From contig CAXNAD020000126.1 in assembly GCA_964200185.2 (NCBI GenBank), forward strand, positions 1 to 28,321: a stretch of 28,321 nt of DNA. Direction: 5' to 3'. The DNA comes from Choristocarpus tenellus KU-1152 (taxonomy: Eukaryota; Phaeophyceae). The notes below the pieces were generated by a model. It saw only the letters and a list, made by a program, of their open reading frames with translations. It did not search any database and was not told the origin of the DNA. Both the position numbers and the translations under genes were made by a program. Of this stretch, positions 24,601 to 28,193 are shown one piece after another; the first letter of the stretch is position 1; the number at the start of each line of letters is the position of its first letter.

Positions 24601-27412
24601 GGCTTGTGGGTTGTGAACGTTCACAGATAGGGCGGAAAGGGAAACCTCAGCAGCTCGACCATAATCCTGGACTCCAAGGGAGGTCACTGCATCCCGAACA
24701 GCTTTGTTGATATCCCAATCCTCATTAGGTGTTGACGAAGATGCATCTGCCTAATGTGACCAGATAAGCACGTGTGCACTTTACTTTAATGAGATGTAGA
24801 AGGATGTGAGAGATGATACACATATGTGTTGACAGGTGTAGGCAGGAAATTTCAGCAAACATGTTAACATCCTTCACTGTTCGTTAATGTTGTGTCAATG
24901 ATGTAGCTGACATAGAGAGGGTTGTGTTTTGGAGCCAAGGCACATTCATCAGTTGATAAAAAATGAGACATACCTCTGAGGCATAGAGAGTCCATGGTCC
25001 ATTCTCAAACATCAGATAATGAATTCTTGATCATGTTGAACAAACTTTGATAGCGAATAACCATACATATACTTGTGACATGCACAAGCACTGCTGCATT
25101 GGGTGAGGGACGGATTGGAGCACCATTAAGGCTCGAGACACTGTGATCCTACAGGGTGAAGACCCCAAGAAAGCACGTATTTTATCAACAACATTTCCAT
25201 CTAGTCCTTGTCGATGTGACACTACAATTGAAAGATAGTTCATAAATATTCAAAAGTCCAAAAGGGACATATGAAAATGTACTATGGTGACGAGGAGGGG
25301 AAAGGGTGCCACCTAGAAACGTGAATTCATGCAGTGGTTTTGGTTCTCAACTCACCACACGCCTTAACCGGTTTGTAGTCTGCCACGCCCCTGCATGGGT
25401 AGGGGCAACTTCTGAAACCACTCTTTGATCGCATATCTCTCCTCCATTCTTTCCCACCCTCTTCCCCCCTCCAACAGTGGTTTCTGTGCCTTCCTTCGCT
25501 CTAGGTTTCTGCTCTACTTTGTCATTCCCCATGAGGTTAGTCTCCTTGGTTTCTTCAAGGAGAAAGTGAGGGTTGAAGGTAGAGTAATCCATTGCTAACC
25601 TCTGCCCCGGCGGCACCGCCCAGGCTTTGCCTTCTAAGTCATCAGTACCTTCCCTTCCTCCTGTTCTTGACGTGATCAACCTACCGTGTGCTTTCTCAAA
25701 GTCCTCCAGTGTTTCTGAGTCCTCTGAGCTGATAGACTTGTCTTCAGGACTACTTCTGCCTCTTGCCCAGGTTGAATTGGCAGGGACAGTATTTTTTTTT
25801 CTGCGATTACCACCTGATCTACTCCCACTTCCGATTTGATTTATTTGAGGTAGTGGGTTGGCCCTGGGGTAGGTTTAAGGATGGTGAAATTAAGGAGAAG
25901 AAATTCAAGGAAGAAAAATGAATACGCGATCGGATAAAAGGGAACAGACAATGCTAGGAAATGATTCTAAGAGACAAGGAGGTCGCAACACTAATATATA
26001 GTTTCTGAGCTTGAGTGAACGTATGTTAGAGGATGCGAGTTTTGCCCTGTTTGTCCATTTAGGGCTTGGCTTCCCGTGAGTTCTTTTATGACATTTTCAT
26101 ATTGCAAATTGTTCAGAGTAGGTAAAATGTATACGTTATGAAAAGGTGTGTGTCCGAAACAAGGATACTAACATCTCCTAACAAACACAATAGTCAATAT
26201 TACCTCAAAATCACAACACTGGATTTTGGTCCCCAAAAGGACGAGGCCCTACCCTCTAAGATACTTTAACTCTTTGCAGTGGACCTTTACGATTTTACTA
26301 TTTCTGCACTACACGCTTAATTTTGGTTTGTCTCATCAACAACTTGAAGCTCTCTCACTGACAATTTTTTACAACTCCACACACATGTATGTCTTGGCGC
26401 CCTCAAAAACGCACAGCACTCAGAGGAAACATTCAGATTGGAATATATTACTCATAGTATCATATGTCTTGAAGAATGTTCATGAGTGAATCCAAAATTT
26501 ATCCTGTCTCAGGGTTGGGGGTATGGTGTCAATGATTTAGATAAGAAAGTCACCCCTCCACTCAGAATTCCCTTGCCTCCGAGGTGCCTGTTTAGCCCTA
26601 GCCACCATTTCCTTGAACATCTGCCCCACACCTCCATCATCTTCCTCCAATGGATGGAGAACCTCTCCATTCTTGCCTCTTGTGCCAACCTTGGGGGCAC
26701 TCACTGCCCTGAGCTTGTTGATGATAGCAGTAAGCTTCTCTTTGTGAAGCTGAGGGTTCCTCATATTCAGTAATGGTGTTGTGGTCGGTGTTATATTTTG
26801 GTAGTTCAAACCGTTGAGGGAGACACAAAGAGGTCAGAGTAGTAAGAAGGATGAACGTTAGTCGGGCCAGAATGGAAGAAACTGAACAGAGCTGTACTGC
26901 AGTCTACTGGTGCAGCACCTAGAACAAGCCTCAATGCAGGAGTAGACAAGACACAGCAAGTATGCAATTTGCGAAGGAAAGGCACAAGATCCAGTCAAGG
27001 GCAGGCACAGATTCTGTGACCTCCCTTCCACCCTCCCTATATTTTTTCAGCACAATTTCTGGTCAACTTGATGCTAGACAACGTTCCTGTTGGAATCTAC
27101 TCTTCTGCTGGCTCTACCACCTTCTCCTTCAGCAGGATATTACTTTGTGCACATACCCTTCCACCTTCTCAGCAGGATAACAATATTTTTGCAGCACAAC
27201 TTTCGACCTATTGGTATTGTCAAGGAGACTTGGGAACTACCATACCTCCTGACCCCTTCATAGCATATATTTCGTACAAATGGCGGAGTAGCTACCTTTG
27301 GATGCAACCTAAGCTCTGCTTCTTCCTTTTCCTTGGCTCCAAGTTGGGCATCATAGATTTGGAGAAGGTGTGTTATGGCTGACCTAGTACAACCATGATC
27401 CATGCCAAAGGT
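3636..27412 (-). CDS. Giant multi-exon gene: TPR/ARM-like, two DWxG modules, DUF4062-like, STAND NTPase-like protein
   Basis: Gene-level entry; the exons are listed separately. At least 30 minus-strand segments have coding-like composition and are flanked by GT donors (often GTGAGT, GTAAGT, GTGAGC) and pyrimidine-backed AG acceptors. For most neighbouring pairs the codon phases agree, and domain motifs continue across the joins (the DWxG modules, DUF4062 and the NTPase). Predicted length is about 2,400 codons. The family context is TEP1, NPHP3 and NWD1: a DUF4062-like domain before a STAND NTPase. These are scaffold or sensor proteins, so a similar role is inference. Weak spots are the joins near 25.3 kb, 14-15 kb and 12.3 kb, where phases disagree or several splice sites compete. 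It could be two genes, split near 26 kb or 14 kb. No promoter was identified. Confidence 0.6.
3741..4047 (-). CDS. Exon of the large gene, Gly/Ala-rich near C-terminus
   Basis: Acceptor CCGCTGAG then CAG gives two in-frame starts (4047 or 4044); donor G|GTAAGA after 3741. Reads ILGRLFLQSGVHITAV, then a low-complexity stretch rich in GTG, GSGS and AGAG, then a helical end SSRKGEELLAALAG. Phase 0 in, phase 1 out. No known domain recognised. Confidence 0.75.
4176..4409 (-). CDS. Exon of the large gene, 78 codons
   Basis: Preceded by a 50-nt intron with acceptor CCTTTGCAG; donor TTT|GTGAGC at its end. Phase 0 on both sides. Reads WSAFQLFPHQDSRLV at the start and ETAVFTVFSPSPPSSRF at the end. The reading frame changes exactly at the inferred intron, which is why an unspliced reading breaks. 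No domain recognised. Confidence 0.7.
4460..4588 (-). CDS. Exon of the large gene, 43 codons or more
   Basis: Donor TTG|GTGTTT after 4460 opens a 50-nt intron. The acceptor TTCTGAAG (start 4588) keeps phase 0 with the preceding exon; the frame is open back to an alternative acceptor TTGTTCTCAG near 4650 in another phase. Reads AGEGKDTQIDTLSSERQ then a helical VQELAAACEIVVRL. Start uncertain. Confidence 0.6.
4774..4821 (-). CDS. Possible alternative terminal exon with polyA signal
   Basis: Downstream of the exon ending at 4926, the acceptor TGGTCAGAG allows an in-phase 15-residue end MTPQEDLPFSYDYFN and a TAA at 4776-4774. AATAAA lies at 4739-4734, 35 nt past that stop. It would give a shorter protein than the exon chain through 4588. 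Inference only. Confidence 0.35.
   Translation of the reverse strand: MTPQEDLPFSYDYFN
4926..5652 (-). CDS. Large low-complexity exon, 242 codons
   Basis: Acceptor GTAGACCTGACCAG before 5652, donor CATGTG|GTGAGC after 4926; phase 2 in, phase 0 out. It opens with a folded-looking part (FPMYHNMLWNFTAALQVRL, SILELSRALNRII), passes into about 150 residues rich in G, E, T and R with repeated GTG and GIG steps, and ends with FTSQDWKELESKILPFCHV. The middle is probably disordered. The opposite strand is also open here, a side effect of the composition. Confidence 0.85.
5703..5754 (-). CDS. Small exon of the large gene
   Basis: Acceptor CATGAAACAG before 5754; donor TATTT|GTAGCC after 5703 opens a 50-nt pyrimidine-rich intron. 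Phase 1 in, phase 2 out, which matches the next exon. Reads LSPIEECLPYTLLTIY. The join to the previous exon needs the weaker donor A|GTGAAC at 5887. Confidence 0.5.
5887..5989 (-). CDS. Exon of the large gene, helical
   Basis: A very strong acceptor (TGTCTCTTGCTCTTTGAAG behind a long pyrimidine tract) opens MRQESILDIILLRLQHL, then STARAALSLV. Phase 0 in, which matches the previous exon. The end is uncertain: TTG|GTTAGT (5891) or A|GTGAAC (5887). Confidence 0.7.
6298..6564 (-). CDS. Exon of the large gene, 89 codons
   Basis: Acceptor CGTTGATTCAAG before 6564, donor GTG|GTGAGG after 6298, phase 0 on both sides. Begins FLVEVVDAMCHMGLLKCF, a helix-like stretch, then a polar segment, and ends IRSALSKEDEGK / CVEALQIFLGNV. 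It may be part of the winged-helix or helical region behind the NTPase core; no domain is certain. Confidence 0.8.
7071..7154 (-). CDS. Exon of the large gene, 28 codons
   Basis: Donor TAC|GTGAGC after 7071. The acceptor CACCCACTGAG would leave an intron of only 37 nt upstream, short but in phase (0 to 0). Reads PMLEESATELDLHILTLYVS. The upstream border is the uncertain one. Confidence 0.6.
7192..7287 (-). CDS. Exon of the large gene, 32 codons
   Basis: Strong acceptor AATTTTCTCAG before 7287 and donor CGG|GTAAAT after 7192, phase 0 on both sides. Reads VIDKLLRKNGCGCLQDWLES then EVILKDRSANVR. The splice sites and composition are convincing despite the short length. Confidence 0.75.
7707..7838 (-). 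CDS. Exon of the large gene, 44 codons
   Basis: Acceptor AAAAACTACAG before 7838, donor ACAG|GTAGCA after 7707, phase 0 on both sides. Reads VVTNFPQDSPCCQVC, then DEWDWQTLRRKSILG and AEVNFLKQ. The start VVTNFP resembles the 'rhhhST' strand that follows LPP in STAND proteins, but this is only suggestive. Confidence 0.7.
7925..8093 (-). CDS. Exon of the large gene after the NTPase Walker B region
   Basis: Acceptor CCTTCGTTAAAAG before 8093; phase 2 in, which matches the previous donor exactly. Reads CWYLFNSIFPPIDYKHDILL, KLACGHGHGVG and KVVELITDPTIMNSF. The end is set at GCA|GTACAT (7925) because it keeps phase 0 with the next exon over an 86-nt intron; GTT|GTATTG a few bases upstream is an alternative. 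Confidence 0.7.
8234..8367 (-). CDS. Exon carrying Walker B-like strand and LPP signature of a STAND NTPase
   Basis: The acceptor CATCCCATGAG sits behind a long pyrimidine tract; donor GGGA|GTAAGG. Phase 0 in, 2 out. It begins ILIIESPDKL, a hydrophobic strand followed by E..D where Walker B normally reads hhhhD.(L/V)D. About 20 residues on comes LSWLPPELPPHVK, close to the WLP..LPP motif after Walker B in TEP1, NPHP3 and NWD1 proteins. The first acidic residue is E rather than D. Match made from memory of the families. Confidence 0.75.
8840..9224 (-). CDS. Exon of the large gene, 128 codons
   Basis: Acceptor GCTGCTACCAATTAG before 9224, donor GATCTG|GTGAGA after 8840; phase 2 in, 0 out, matching both neighbours. 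It starts EDSGDQHDYSCDLNTFQ, has a Gly/Met-rich middle, and ends GQWLEVLEAYGDL, which runs directly into the Walker B-like strand of the next exon. The frame stays open past the donor to 8708. Confidence 0.8.
9667..9933 (+). repeat. Family A inverted-repeat element, copy 1
   Basis: Begins AAAGTATCTTAGAGGG and ends GATACTTT, with a shared interior (CCAATGTTGCGATTTT and GGACAAACAGGG). About 260 bp; its right end carries extra bases (CCCTAACCCTAAG) compared with the other copies. It lies in the intron 10074-9225. No coding capacity. Confidence 0.9.
10075..10208 (-). CDS. Exon of the large gene, 44 codons
   Basis: Acceptor TTCAATGCTGAG before 10208 after a clear pyrimidine tract; textbook donor GGAAG|GTACGT after 10075. 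Phase 0 in, 2 out. Reads KVLRIDCDDPCHQFDKAKIV then NFIVLELIRTF. This looks like part of the NTPase domain between P-loop and Walker B, but no signature is decisive. Confidence 0.85.
10682..12044 (+). pseudogene. Second broken Tc1/mariner-IS630-type transposase
   Basis: Plus-strand, antisense inside an intron of the large gene. The N-terminal part (10682-11248) has the helix-turn-helix (LAAEFGMSERYMRGLWEDV). The frame then shifts (11137-11532) to HVGETWLYM and VQHKSNIPKTM, shifts again near 11535-11660 for QQDGTSPHTGKG, and continues through SNFLDPNIVNLCFFRSL to a C-terminal part at 11748-12044. The first acid is replaced (HVGE for HVDE) and the third too (VN for VD), so it is dead. It matches the 649-2349 transposase in organisation but is well diverged from it. 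I found no clear terminal inverted repeats. Confidence 0.88.
12073..12227 (-). CDS. Probable exon of the large gene
   Basis: Acceptor TTCCCTTTCTGAG before 12227; donor ATG|GTTAGG after 12073. Reads LYTLDVDVSILPP and RCLLKILMKFISERRFGILD. Phase 1 in, 0 out. The join downstream fits; the upstream join needs the weaker donor A|GTGACG four bases beyond the consensus donor at 12376, so it is either a skipped exon or that border is different. Confidence 0.5.
12376..12615 (-). CDS. Exon of the large gene, 80 codons
   Basis: One of the best acceptors in the window (a run of C and T ending CCCCCTCAG) before 12615, donor CCTTG|GTGAGT after 12376. Phase 0 on both sides, matching the P-loop exon. Begins IATSWSEYSPPWASFLPEP and ends SGSRHSVIKRKTL. 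No domain recognised. Confidence 0.8.
12852..13654 (-). CDS. Large exon: acidic linker and degenerate P-loop of a STAND/NACHT-like NTPase
   Basis: Acceptor CATTGCACGCAG (after a long pyrimidine tract) before 13654; perfect donor CCAG|GTAAGT after 12852. Phase 1 in, 0 out. The first 60 residues look folded (LTSLVGRIDEV, GLTLLDPDIYFPGLGQLVYY). A long hydrophilic Gly/Glu/Tyr-rich stretch follows. The end reads FRETLVEYLESSSTVG then GIIVQPGTGTTTALLGFL, which aligns with a Walker A loop (GxxGxGK[ST]xLL) except that T (ACC) replaces the lysine. Other P-loop features (preceding hydrophobic strand, following LL helix) are kept, so the protein may bind nucleotide poorly or not at all. Confidence 0.85.
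13655..14163 (-). other. Pyrimidine-rich intron with a possible small exon
   Basis: On the minus strand 13655-13860 is almost all C and T with frequent CCCCTC blocks. Further upstream, about 14146-14062, a reading EWWHDRPPPYYLLYLGAKQV then ILVDHKRK followed by GTACTC looks coding-like and may be an exon I could not place in phase. Confidence 0.4.
14164..14441 (-). CDS. Probable exon with in-frame stop
   Basis: Behind a striking pyrimidine tract, an acceptor such as GGTCATCAAATCAG opens a frame reading SDCVRSLIKLVNNGLLCVG, RKLYIIVAKSIEVING, GRLKREVAAFSSSFQRGY and MMLEGKEYKSIIT to a TAA at 14166-14164. Composition is coding-like and helical, with an ARM-like feel. Either an internal donor is used before the stop, or this is the end of an upstream gene that carries the DUF4062 domain. 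Confidence 0.6.
14822..15021 (-). CDS. Exon of the large gene, helical
   Basis: Acceptor TCCAAACTGTAG before 15021, phase 1 in, matching the previous exon. Reads GVMLKEKVASPLHHL, AASLRSHLHPSQRK and NPRIVGQLLRVMGEIF to a TAG. Strong internal donor AAG|GTATGT and weaker CGG|GTGATG or ATA|GTAGGG are all in phase 0, so the true 3' border may be inside. ARM/HEAT-like by appearance only. Confidence 0.65.
15325..15537 (-). CDS. Exon of the large gene, basic
   Basis: Acceptor CCAAGCACAG before 15537, donor TTCGG|GTGAGT after 15325. Phase 1 on both sides, matching its neighbours. Reads RATQWCILGGLLPTISM, then a lysine-rich stretch (SKLGNLKKKKGLLSYGK, with a run of A on the minus strand) and KLGDTVKTAVSRVEGG. 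No domain recognised. Confidence 0.75.
15538..16911 (-). other. Long intron with one family B element
   Basis: Apart from the element at 16082-16254, I see only a faint possible exon around 16800-16870. Plus-strand frames here have no coding-like composition. Confidence 0.5.
16082..16254 (-). repeat. Family B inverted-repeat element, copy 3
   Basis: Reverse orientation relative to copy 2: ends GATACTTTGAGCC, begins AGTATCTGGGGGGGG, interior carries CCAAAAATCGCGATATGAA, the reverse complement of the family B core. About 170 bp, in an intron. Confidence 0.88.
16912..17086 (-). CDS. Exon of the large gene, after DUF4062-like domain
   Basis: Acceptor TATCACTTGTGGCAG before 17086, donor CCAGA|GTGAGT after 16912; phase 0 in, 1 out. 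It begins GILVHGGMEGGRMIANGG and ends MVLTPTDIEVLYAFLLP, where T-x-x-(D/E)-I-E-V resembles the SVTEMEV step that follows the DUF4062 core in TEP1-type proteins. That likeness is modest. Confidence 0.75.
17295..17411 (-). CDS. Exon with second half of DUF4062-like core
   Basis: Acceptor ATGCTGTACTATCAG behind a pyrimidine tract before 17411, donor ATGAAG|GTAACT after 17295; 39 codons, phase 0 on both sides. Reads DGIKRCRPYFMCCMGGLSDL and ends VLNEHRWMK. In TEP1, NPHP3 and similar proteins the DUF4062-type core continues 'L..CL.EI..CRPFFI.LLG.RYG', so IKRCRPYFMCCMG is the matching strand. It follows the first half in phase. Confidence 0.8.
17636..17883 (+). repeat. Family A inverted-repeat element, copy 2
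   Basis: Begins AAAGTATCTTAGAGGG and ends CCCTCTAAGATGCTTT, about 248 bp. It lies in the intron that separates the two DUF4062 exons, in plus orientation (antisense to the gene). Confidence 0.93.
18351..18368. repeat. (CA)n microsatellite
   Basis: Short alternating CA run just downstream (in gene direction) of the first DUF4062 exon. Confidence 0.85.
18377..18572 (-). CDS. Exon with first half of DUF4062/TEP1-N-like domain
   Basis: Acceptor TTCTTTCCTCTCTCAG before 18572, phase 2 in, matching the previous exon. Reads HQRVFNLYLSTRWDMQLERK, AFQTEVAPVLKCMCDSRGV and FVDLRNDMSTEEMM. The family pattern is RVFISSTF.DMQ.ER..L...V.P.L...C..RGV.F..VDLRWG.T.EE; nearly every anchor is present, with the SSTF loop altered. 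Donor CTG|GTGTGA (18377) puts VAAVL directly before DGIKRCRPYF; GGG|GTAGCA (18392) is the alternative. The domain is known in front of STAND NTPases; its biochemical role is unclear. Confidence 0.85.
19288..19385 (+). repeat. Family A element fragment, copy 3
   Basis: Only the left about 95 bp remain (TTAAGAGGGTAGGACC, CCAATGTTGAGAATG, TGTCAATATCCATCTG). It is cut off mid-element, inside the intron before the DUF4062 exon. Confidence 0.8.
19619..19761 (-). CDS. Exon: C-terminal half of second DWxG module
   Basis: Acceptor GGTGAGGGTAG before 19761, donor ATCCAG|GTGAGC after 19619; phase 0 in, 2 out. Reads LWFEEGPMFPGKYAVYAFLV, then a possible strand pair to ECTIDFGQDVAELS. PGKYAVYAF is equivalent to PGTYLTRYF in the first module. 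The frame runs on into RHQRVF of the DUF4062 domain, joining the two in one protein. Confidence 0.8.
20070..20204 (-). CDS. Exon: DWLG core of second module
   Basis: Very strong acceptor TGCATCTGCTTATAG before 20204, donor ACG|GTAAGG after 20070; 45 codons, phase 0 both sides. Reads IDYSFNYDRTLHSPGDWLGV then VPWGEDVCREK. The HSPGDWLGVVPWG stretch parallels HPHRDWVGLFFIP in the first module. DW(I/V)G(L/I) after a proline-containing loop is the hallmark of SKICH-type and related Ig-like beta-sandwich domains; assignment to SKICH itself is not secure. Confidence 0.85.
20708..20821 (-). CDS. Exon: N-terminal part of second DWxG module
   Basis: Acceptor TAATGCTCAAAG before 20821, donor CGT|GTGAGT after 20708; 38 codons, phase 0 both sides. 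Reads VDMASVQLSVRGASDKQMRK then AKIQIECGFPVR. The frame stays open beyond the donor to 20594, but only the spliced form gives the module in order. Confidence 0.7.
21230..21364 (-). CDS. Exon: C-terminal half of first DWxG module
   Basis: Acceptor AAAATCATCTAG before 21364, donor GAT|GTAAGG after 21230; 45 codons, phase 0 both sides. Reads GLIKVDEGIITRPGTYLTRY and FMGGSDCVVATSELYKVTEQ. PG.Y..RYF followed by VVA.S is the typical last strand pair of DW(I/V)GL-containing beta-sandwich modules. Confidence 0.85.
21744..21768. repeat. (TA)n and poly-T microsatellite
   Basis: A run of alternating TA followed by Ts within the intron 22195-21365; no coding signal around it. Confidence 0.8.
22196..22448 (-). 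CDS. Exon: DWVGLF core of first module
   Basis: Acceptor CTCAAAACAAG before 22448, donor AATGAG|GTGTGT after 22196; 84 codons, phase 2 in, 0 out, matching both neighbours. Reads YANLHDPNCSHPHRDWVGLF, then a longer charged insert (HTKETTERDMKDKATRK) and GEMIGWRNVPEANE. Removing the intron joins WRNVPEANE to GLIKVDEG, which restores the 'W..VP....G.I' pattern of this kind of domain. The opposite strand is also open and gives competing frames, judged to be shadows. Confidence 0.8.
22877..23004 (-). CDS. Exon: N-terminal strand of first DWxG module
   Basis: Acceptor TTCACTGTTAG before 23004, donor TACTC|GTGAGT after 22877; phase 0 in, 2 out. Reads VLKTSISKLNAFPLSKDFRA, then RVDICIGPGLWG and GERFTISY. 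Its 42 codons are too short to stand out by length, yet GERFTISYS joined to YANLHDP is the expected first strand before DWVGLF. Confidence 0.75.
23005..24594 (-). other. Long intron with an 18S rRNA relic
   Basis: About 1.6 kb between two well-supported exons. Apart from the rRNA fragment at 24094-24320 nothing is recognised. The minus-strand frame at 23085-23348 is hydrophobic and Pro-rich and looks like intron pyrimidine tract rather than protein. Confidence 0.5.
24094..24320 (+). pseudogene. Fragment of a nuclear 18S (SSU) rRNA gene, 5' domain
   Basis: Runs from ATGCATGTCTAAGTATAAGC, through GTGAAACTGCGAATGGCTCA and ACATGGATAACTGTAGTAAT, to GGCTTTAGTCGGTTTGTGG and TGAACTATGA. This is the eukaryotic SSU rRNA from helix 6 to about helix 11. 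Universally conserved positions are changed, for example TCTAGACCTAA where TCTAGAGCTAA is near-invariant, and CATGAGTCATACCGTATTTG in place of a conserved stretch. The rest of the rRNA is absent and it sits in an intron, so it is a dead fragment. Confidence 0.9.
24595..24750 (-). CDS. Exon with ARM/HEAT- or TPR-like helical repeat
   Basis: Acceptor TGGTCACATTAG before 24750; donor TTGAAG|GTATTA (24595), or TGGT|GTGAGT about 17 bases further. 52 codons with phase 0 at both ends by the first choice. Reads DASSSTPNEDWDINKAVRDA then VTSLGVQDYGRAAEVSLSAL. The helix-turn-helix spacing suits ARM/HEAT or TPR; the type cannot be settled. Confidence 0.8.
25073..25221 (-). CDS. Exon with helical repeat-like sequence
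   Basis: Acceptor CTTTCAATTGTAG before 25221, donor TCACAA|GTATAT after 25073; phase 1 in, 0 out. Reads SHRQGLDGNVVDKIRAFLGS, TVSRALMVLQSVPHPMQQCL. ARM/HEAT-like. The upstream exon seems to end in phase 0, so an unseen micro-exon or a different donor is needed. Confidence 0.65.
25356..25863 (-). CDS. Low-complexity exon, 169 codons
   Basis: Acceptor CTTAAACCTACCCCAG before 25863, donor CGTGTG|GTGAGT after 25356; phase 2 in, 0 out. Polar and probably disordered: SGSRSGGNRRKKN, SPEDKSISSEDSETLEDFEK, TGGREGTDDLEGKAW, then YSTFNPHFLLEETKETNLMG. An in-frame stop lies just upstream and there is no ATG before it, so it must be entered by splicing. Confidence 0.85.
26025..26267 (-). repeat. Family A inverted-repeat element, copy 4
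   Basis: Reverse orientation: ends CCCTCTAAGATACTTT on the plus strand and carries CCTGTTTGTCCATTT and ATCACAACACTGGATTTTGG, the reverse complement of the family core. The far end is more worn (GTTAGAGGATGCGAG). It sits in an intron or between two genes. Confidence 0.9.
26562..26749 (-). CDS. Exon, charged C-terminal-like segment
   Basis: Acceptor GAACCCTCAG before 26749 keeps phase 0 with the TPR exon. Reads LHKEKLTAIINKLRAVSAPK, then GEVLHPLEEDDGGVGQMFKE and MVARAKQAP. The frame is open to a TAA at 26537, so this may be the last exon of an upstream gene; a weak donor TCTGA|GTGGAG (26562) would carry it on into 25863 in phase. A different frame with a strong GCA|GTGAGT donor overlaps but reads less like protein. 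Confidence 0.65.
27296..27412 (-). CDS. Exon with kinesin-light-chain-like TPR
   Basis: Acceptor TGTTTGTTGGTCACAG before 27412, donor CCAAAG|GTAGCT after 27296; 39 codons, phase 0 both sides. Reads TFGMDHGCTRSAITHLLQIY then DAQLGAKEKEEAELRL. The pattern is the KLC-type TPR (GxxHPDT..S..NLA.(L/I)Y..QG...EAE.L), with the HPD turn reading HGC. Such TPRs are common in STAND proteins, usually as arrays at the C-terminus; only one unit is visible. Confidence 0.75.
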
Positions 27413-27486
27413 CTGTGACCAACAAACATGAGAGAAGAGTTGGGGAATGCGAGGCGGTGCCTAGCACAGGCAGGGCCTTTTGACAC

Positions 27487-27736
27487 AAAGTATCTTAGAG
27501 GGTAGAGCCGCGTCCGTTTGGGGGCTAAAATCCAATGTTGCGATTTTGATGTAATTTTCCCTATCGTGTTTGTTAGGACGTGTCAATATCCATGTTTCGG
27601 ACACACCTTTTCATAGCGTATACACTTTCCCTGCTCCGAAACATTTTGGAGTAGGAAAAATGTGATAAAAGAACCCATAGCAAGCCAAGCCCCAAATGGA
27701 CAAACAGGGAGAAACTTGTACCCTCTAAGATACTTC
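27487..27736 (+). repeat. Family A inverted-repeat element, copy 5
   Basis: Clean copy of 250 bp: AAAGTATCTTAGAGGG at the left, CCCTCTAAGATACTT at the right. Its right end abuts the stop codon of the reading frame 28187-27735. Confidence 0.93.
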
Positions 27737-28187
27737 ACTCATTGGACAATTCTTCGATTAGATCGTCAAACATCCGCTCTCCTTTATTTCCCTGCTGTAT
27801 CATTTCATCTCCTAAGGGATTATTCTGGGATATTGCCAGTGGGCGAATTTGACTCCGGCTCTCCTTTCGAAATGAAAATGCCATTGACTGTACTCCAATC
27901 TGATCTAGAACATTGGGAAGAAGAATAGGAAGAGCTCGTTCGCATAGATCAATGAGTTGGTCTTCAGCTACATACCTCCAAAAGAAAGTTGTCTCGCAGA
28001 CATGAGGCATCCACGAATCTACAGTGTACGCTCCATAGTGTAAGACAAGACGGTTGGCTGCAGCTTTCCACGATTCCCCTCTCTCTGTCCTTAAAGAACT
28101 CATTGCATTCTTTACGGCGTTTTTCGATTGGCTGTAAGAAAGAGAACATTCTCTCACCAGGATACGAACCCACTCATTAGCCGTCAT
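27735..28187 (-). CDS. 150-codon frame between two elements; possible first exon or separate gene
   Basis: Starts at a true ATG (28187-28185) and reads MTANEWVRILVRECSLSYSQ, SSLRTERGESWKAAANRLVL, DSWMPHVCETTFFWRYVAED and LIDLCERALPILLPNVLDQI, ending IEELSNE with TGA. Composition is clearly coding-like and mostly helical; I do not recognise the family. The final A of the stop pairs with the last base of the family A element, so that insertion may have supplied the stop. Internal donors (TGGAG|GTATGT, CTG|GTGAGA) exist, so it may also be spliced. No phase-consistent join to 27412 was found. Confidence 0.65.
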   Translation of the reverse strand: MTANEWVRILVRECSLSYSQSKNAVKNAMSSLRTERGESWKAAANRLVLHYGAYTVDSWMPHVCETTFFWRYVAEDQLIDLCERALPILLPNVLDQIGVQSMAFSFRKESRSQIRPLAISQNNPLGDEMIQQGNKGERMFDDLIEELSNE

Positions 28188-28193
28188 GTCTTT

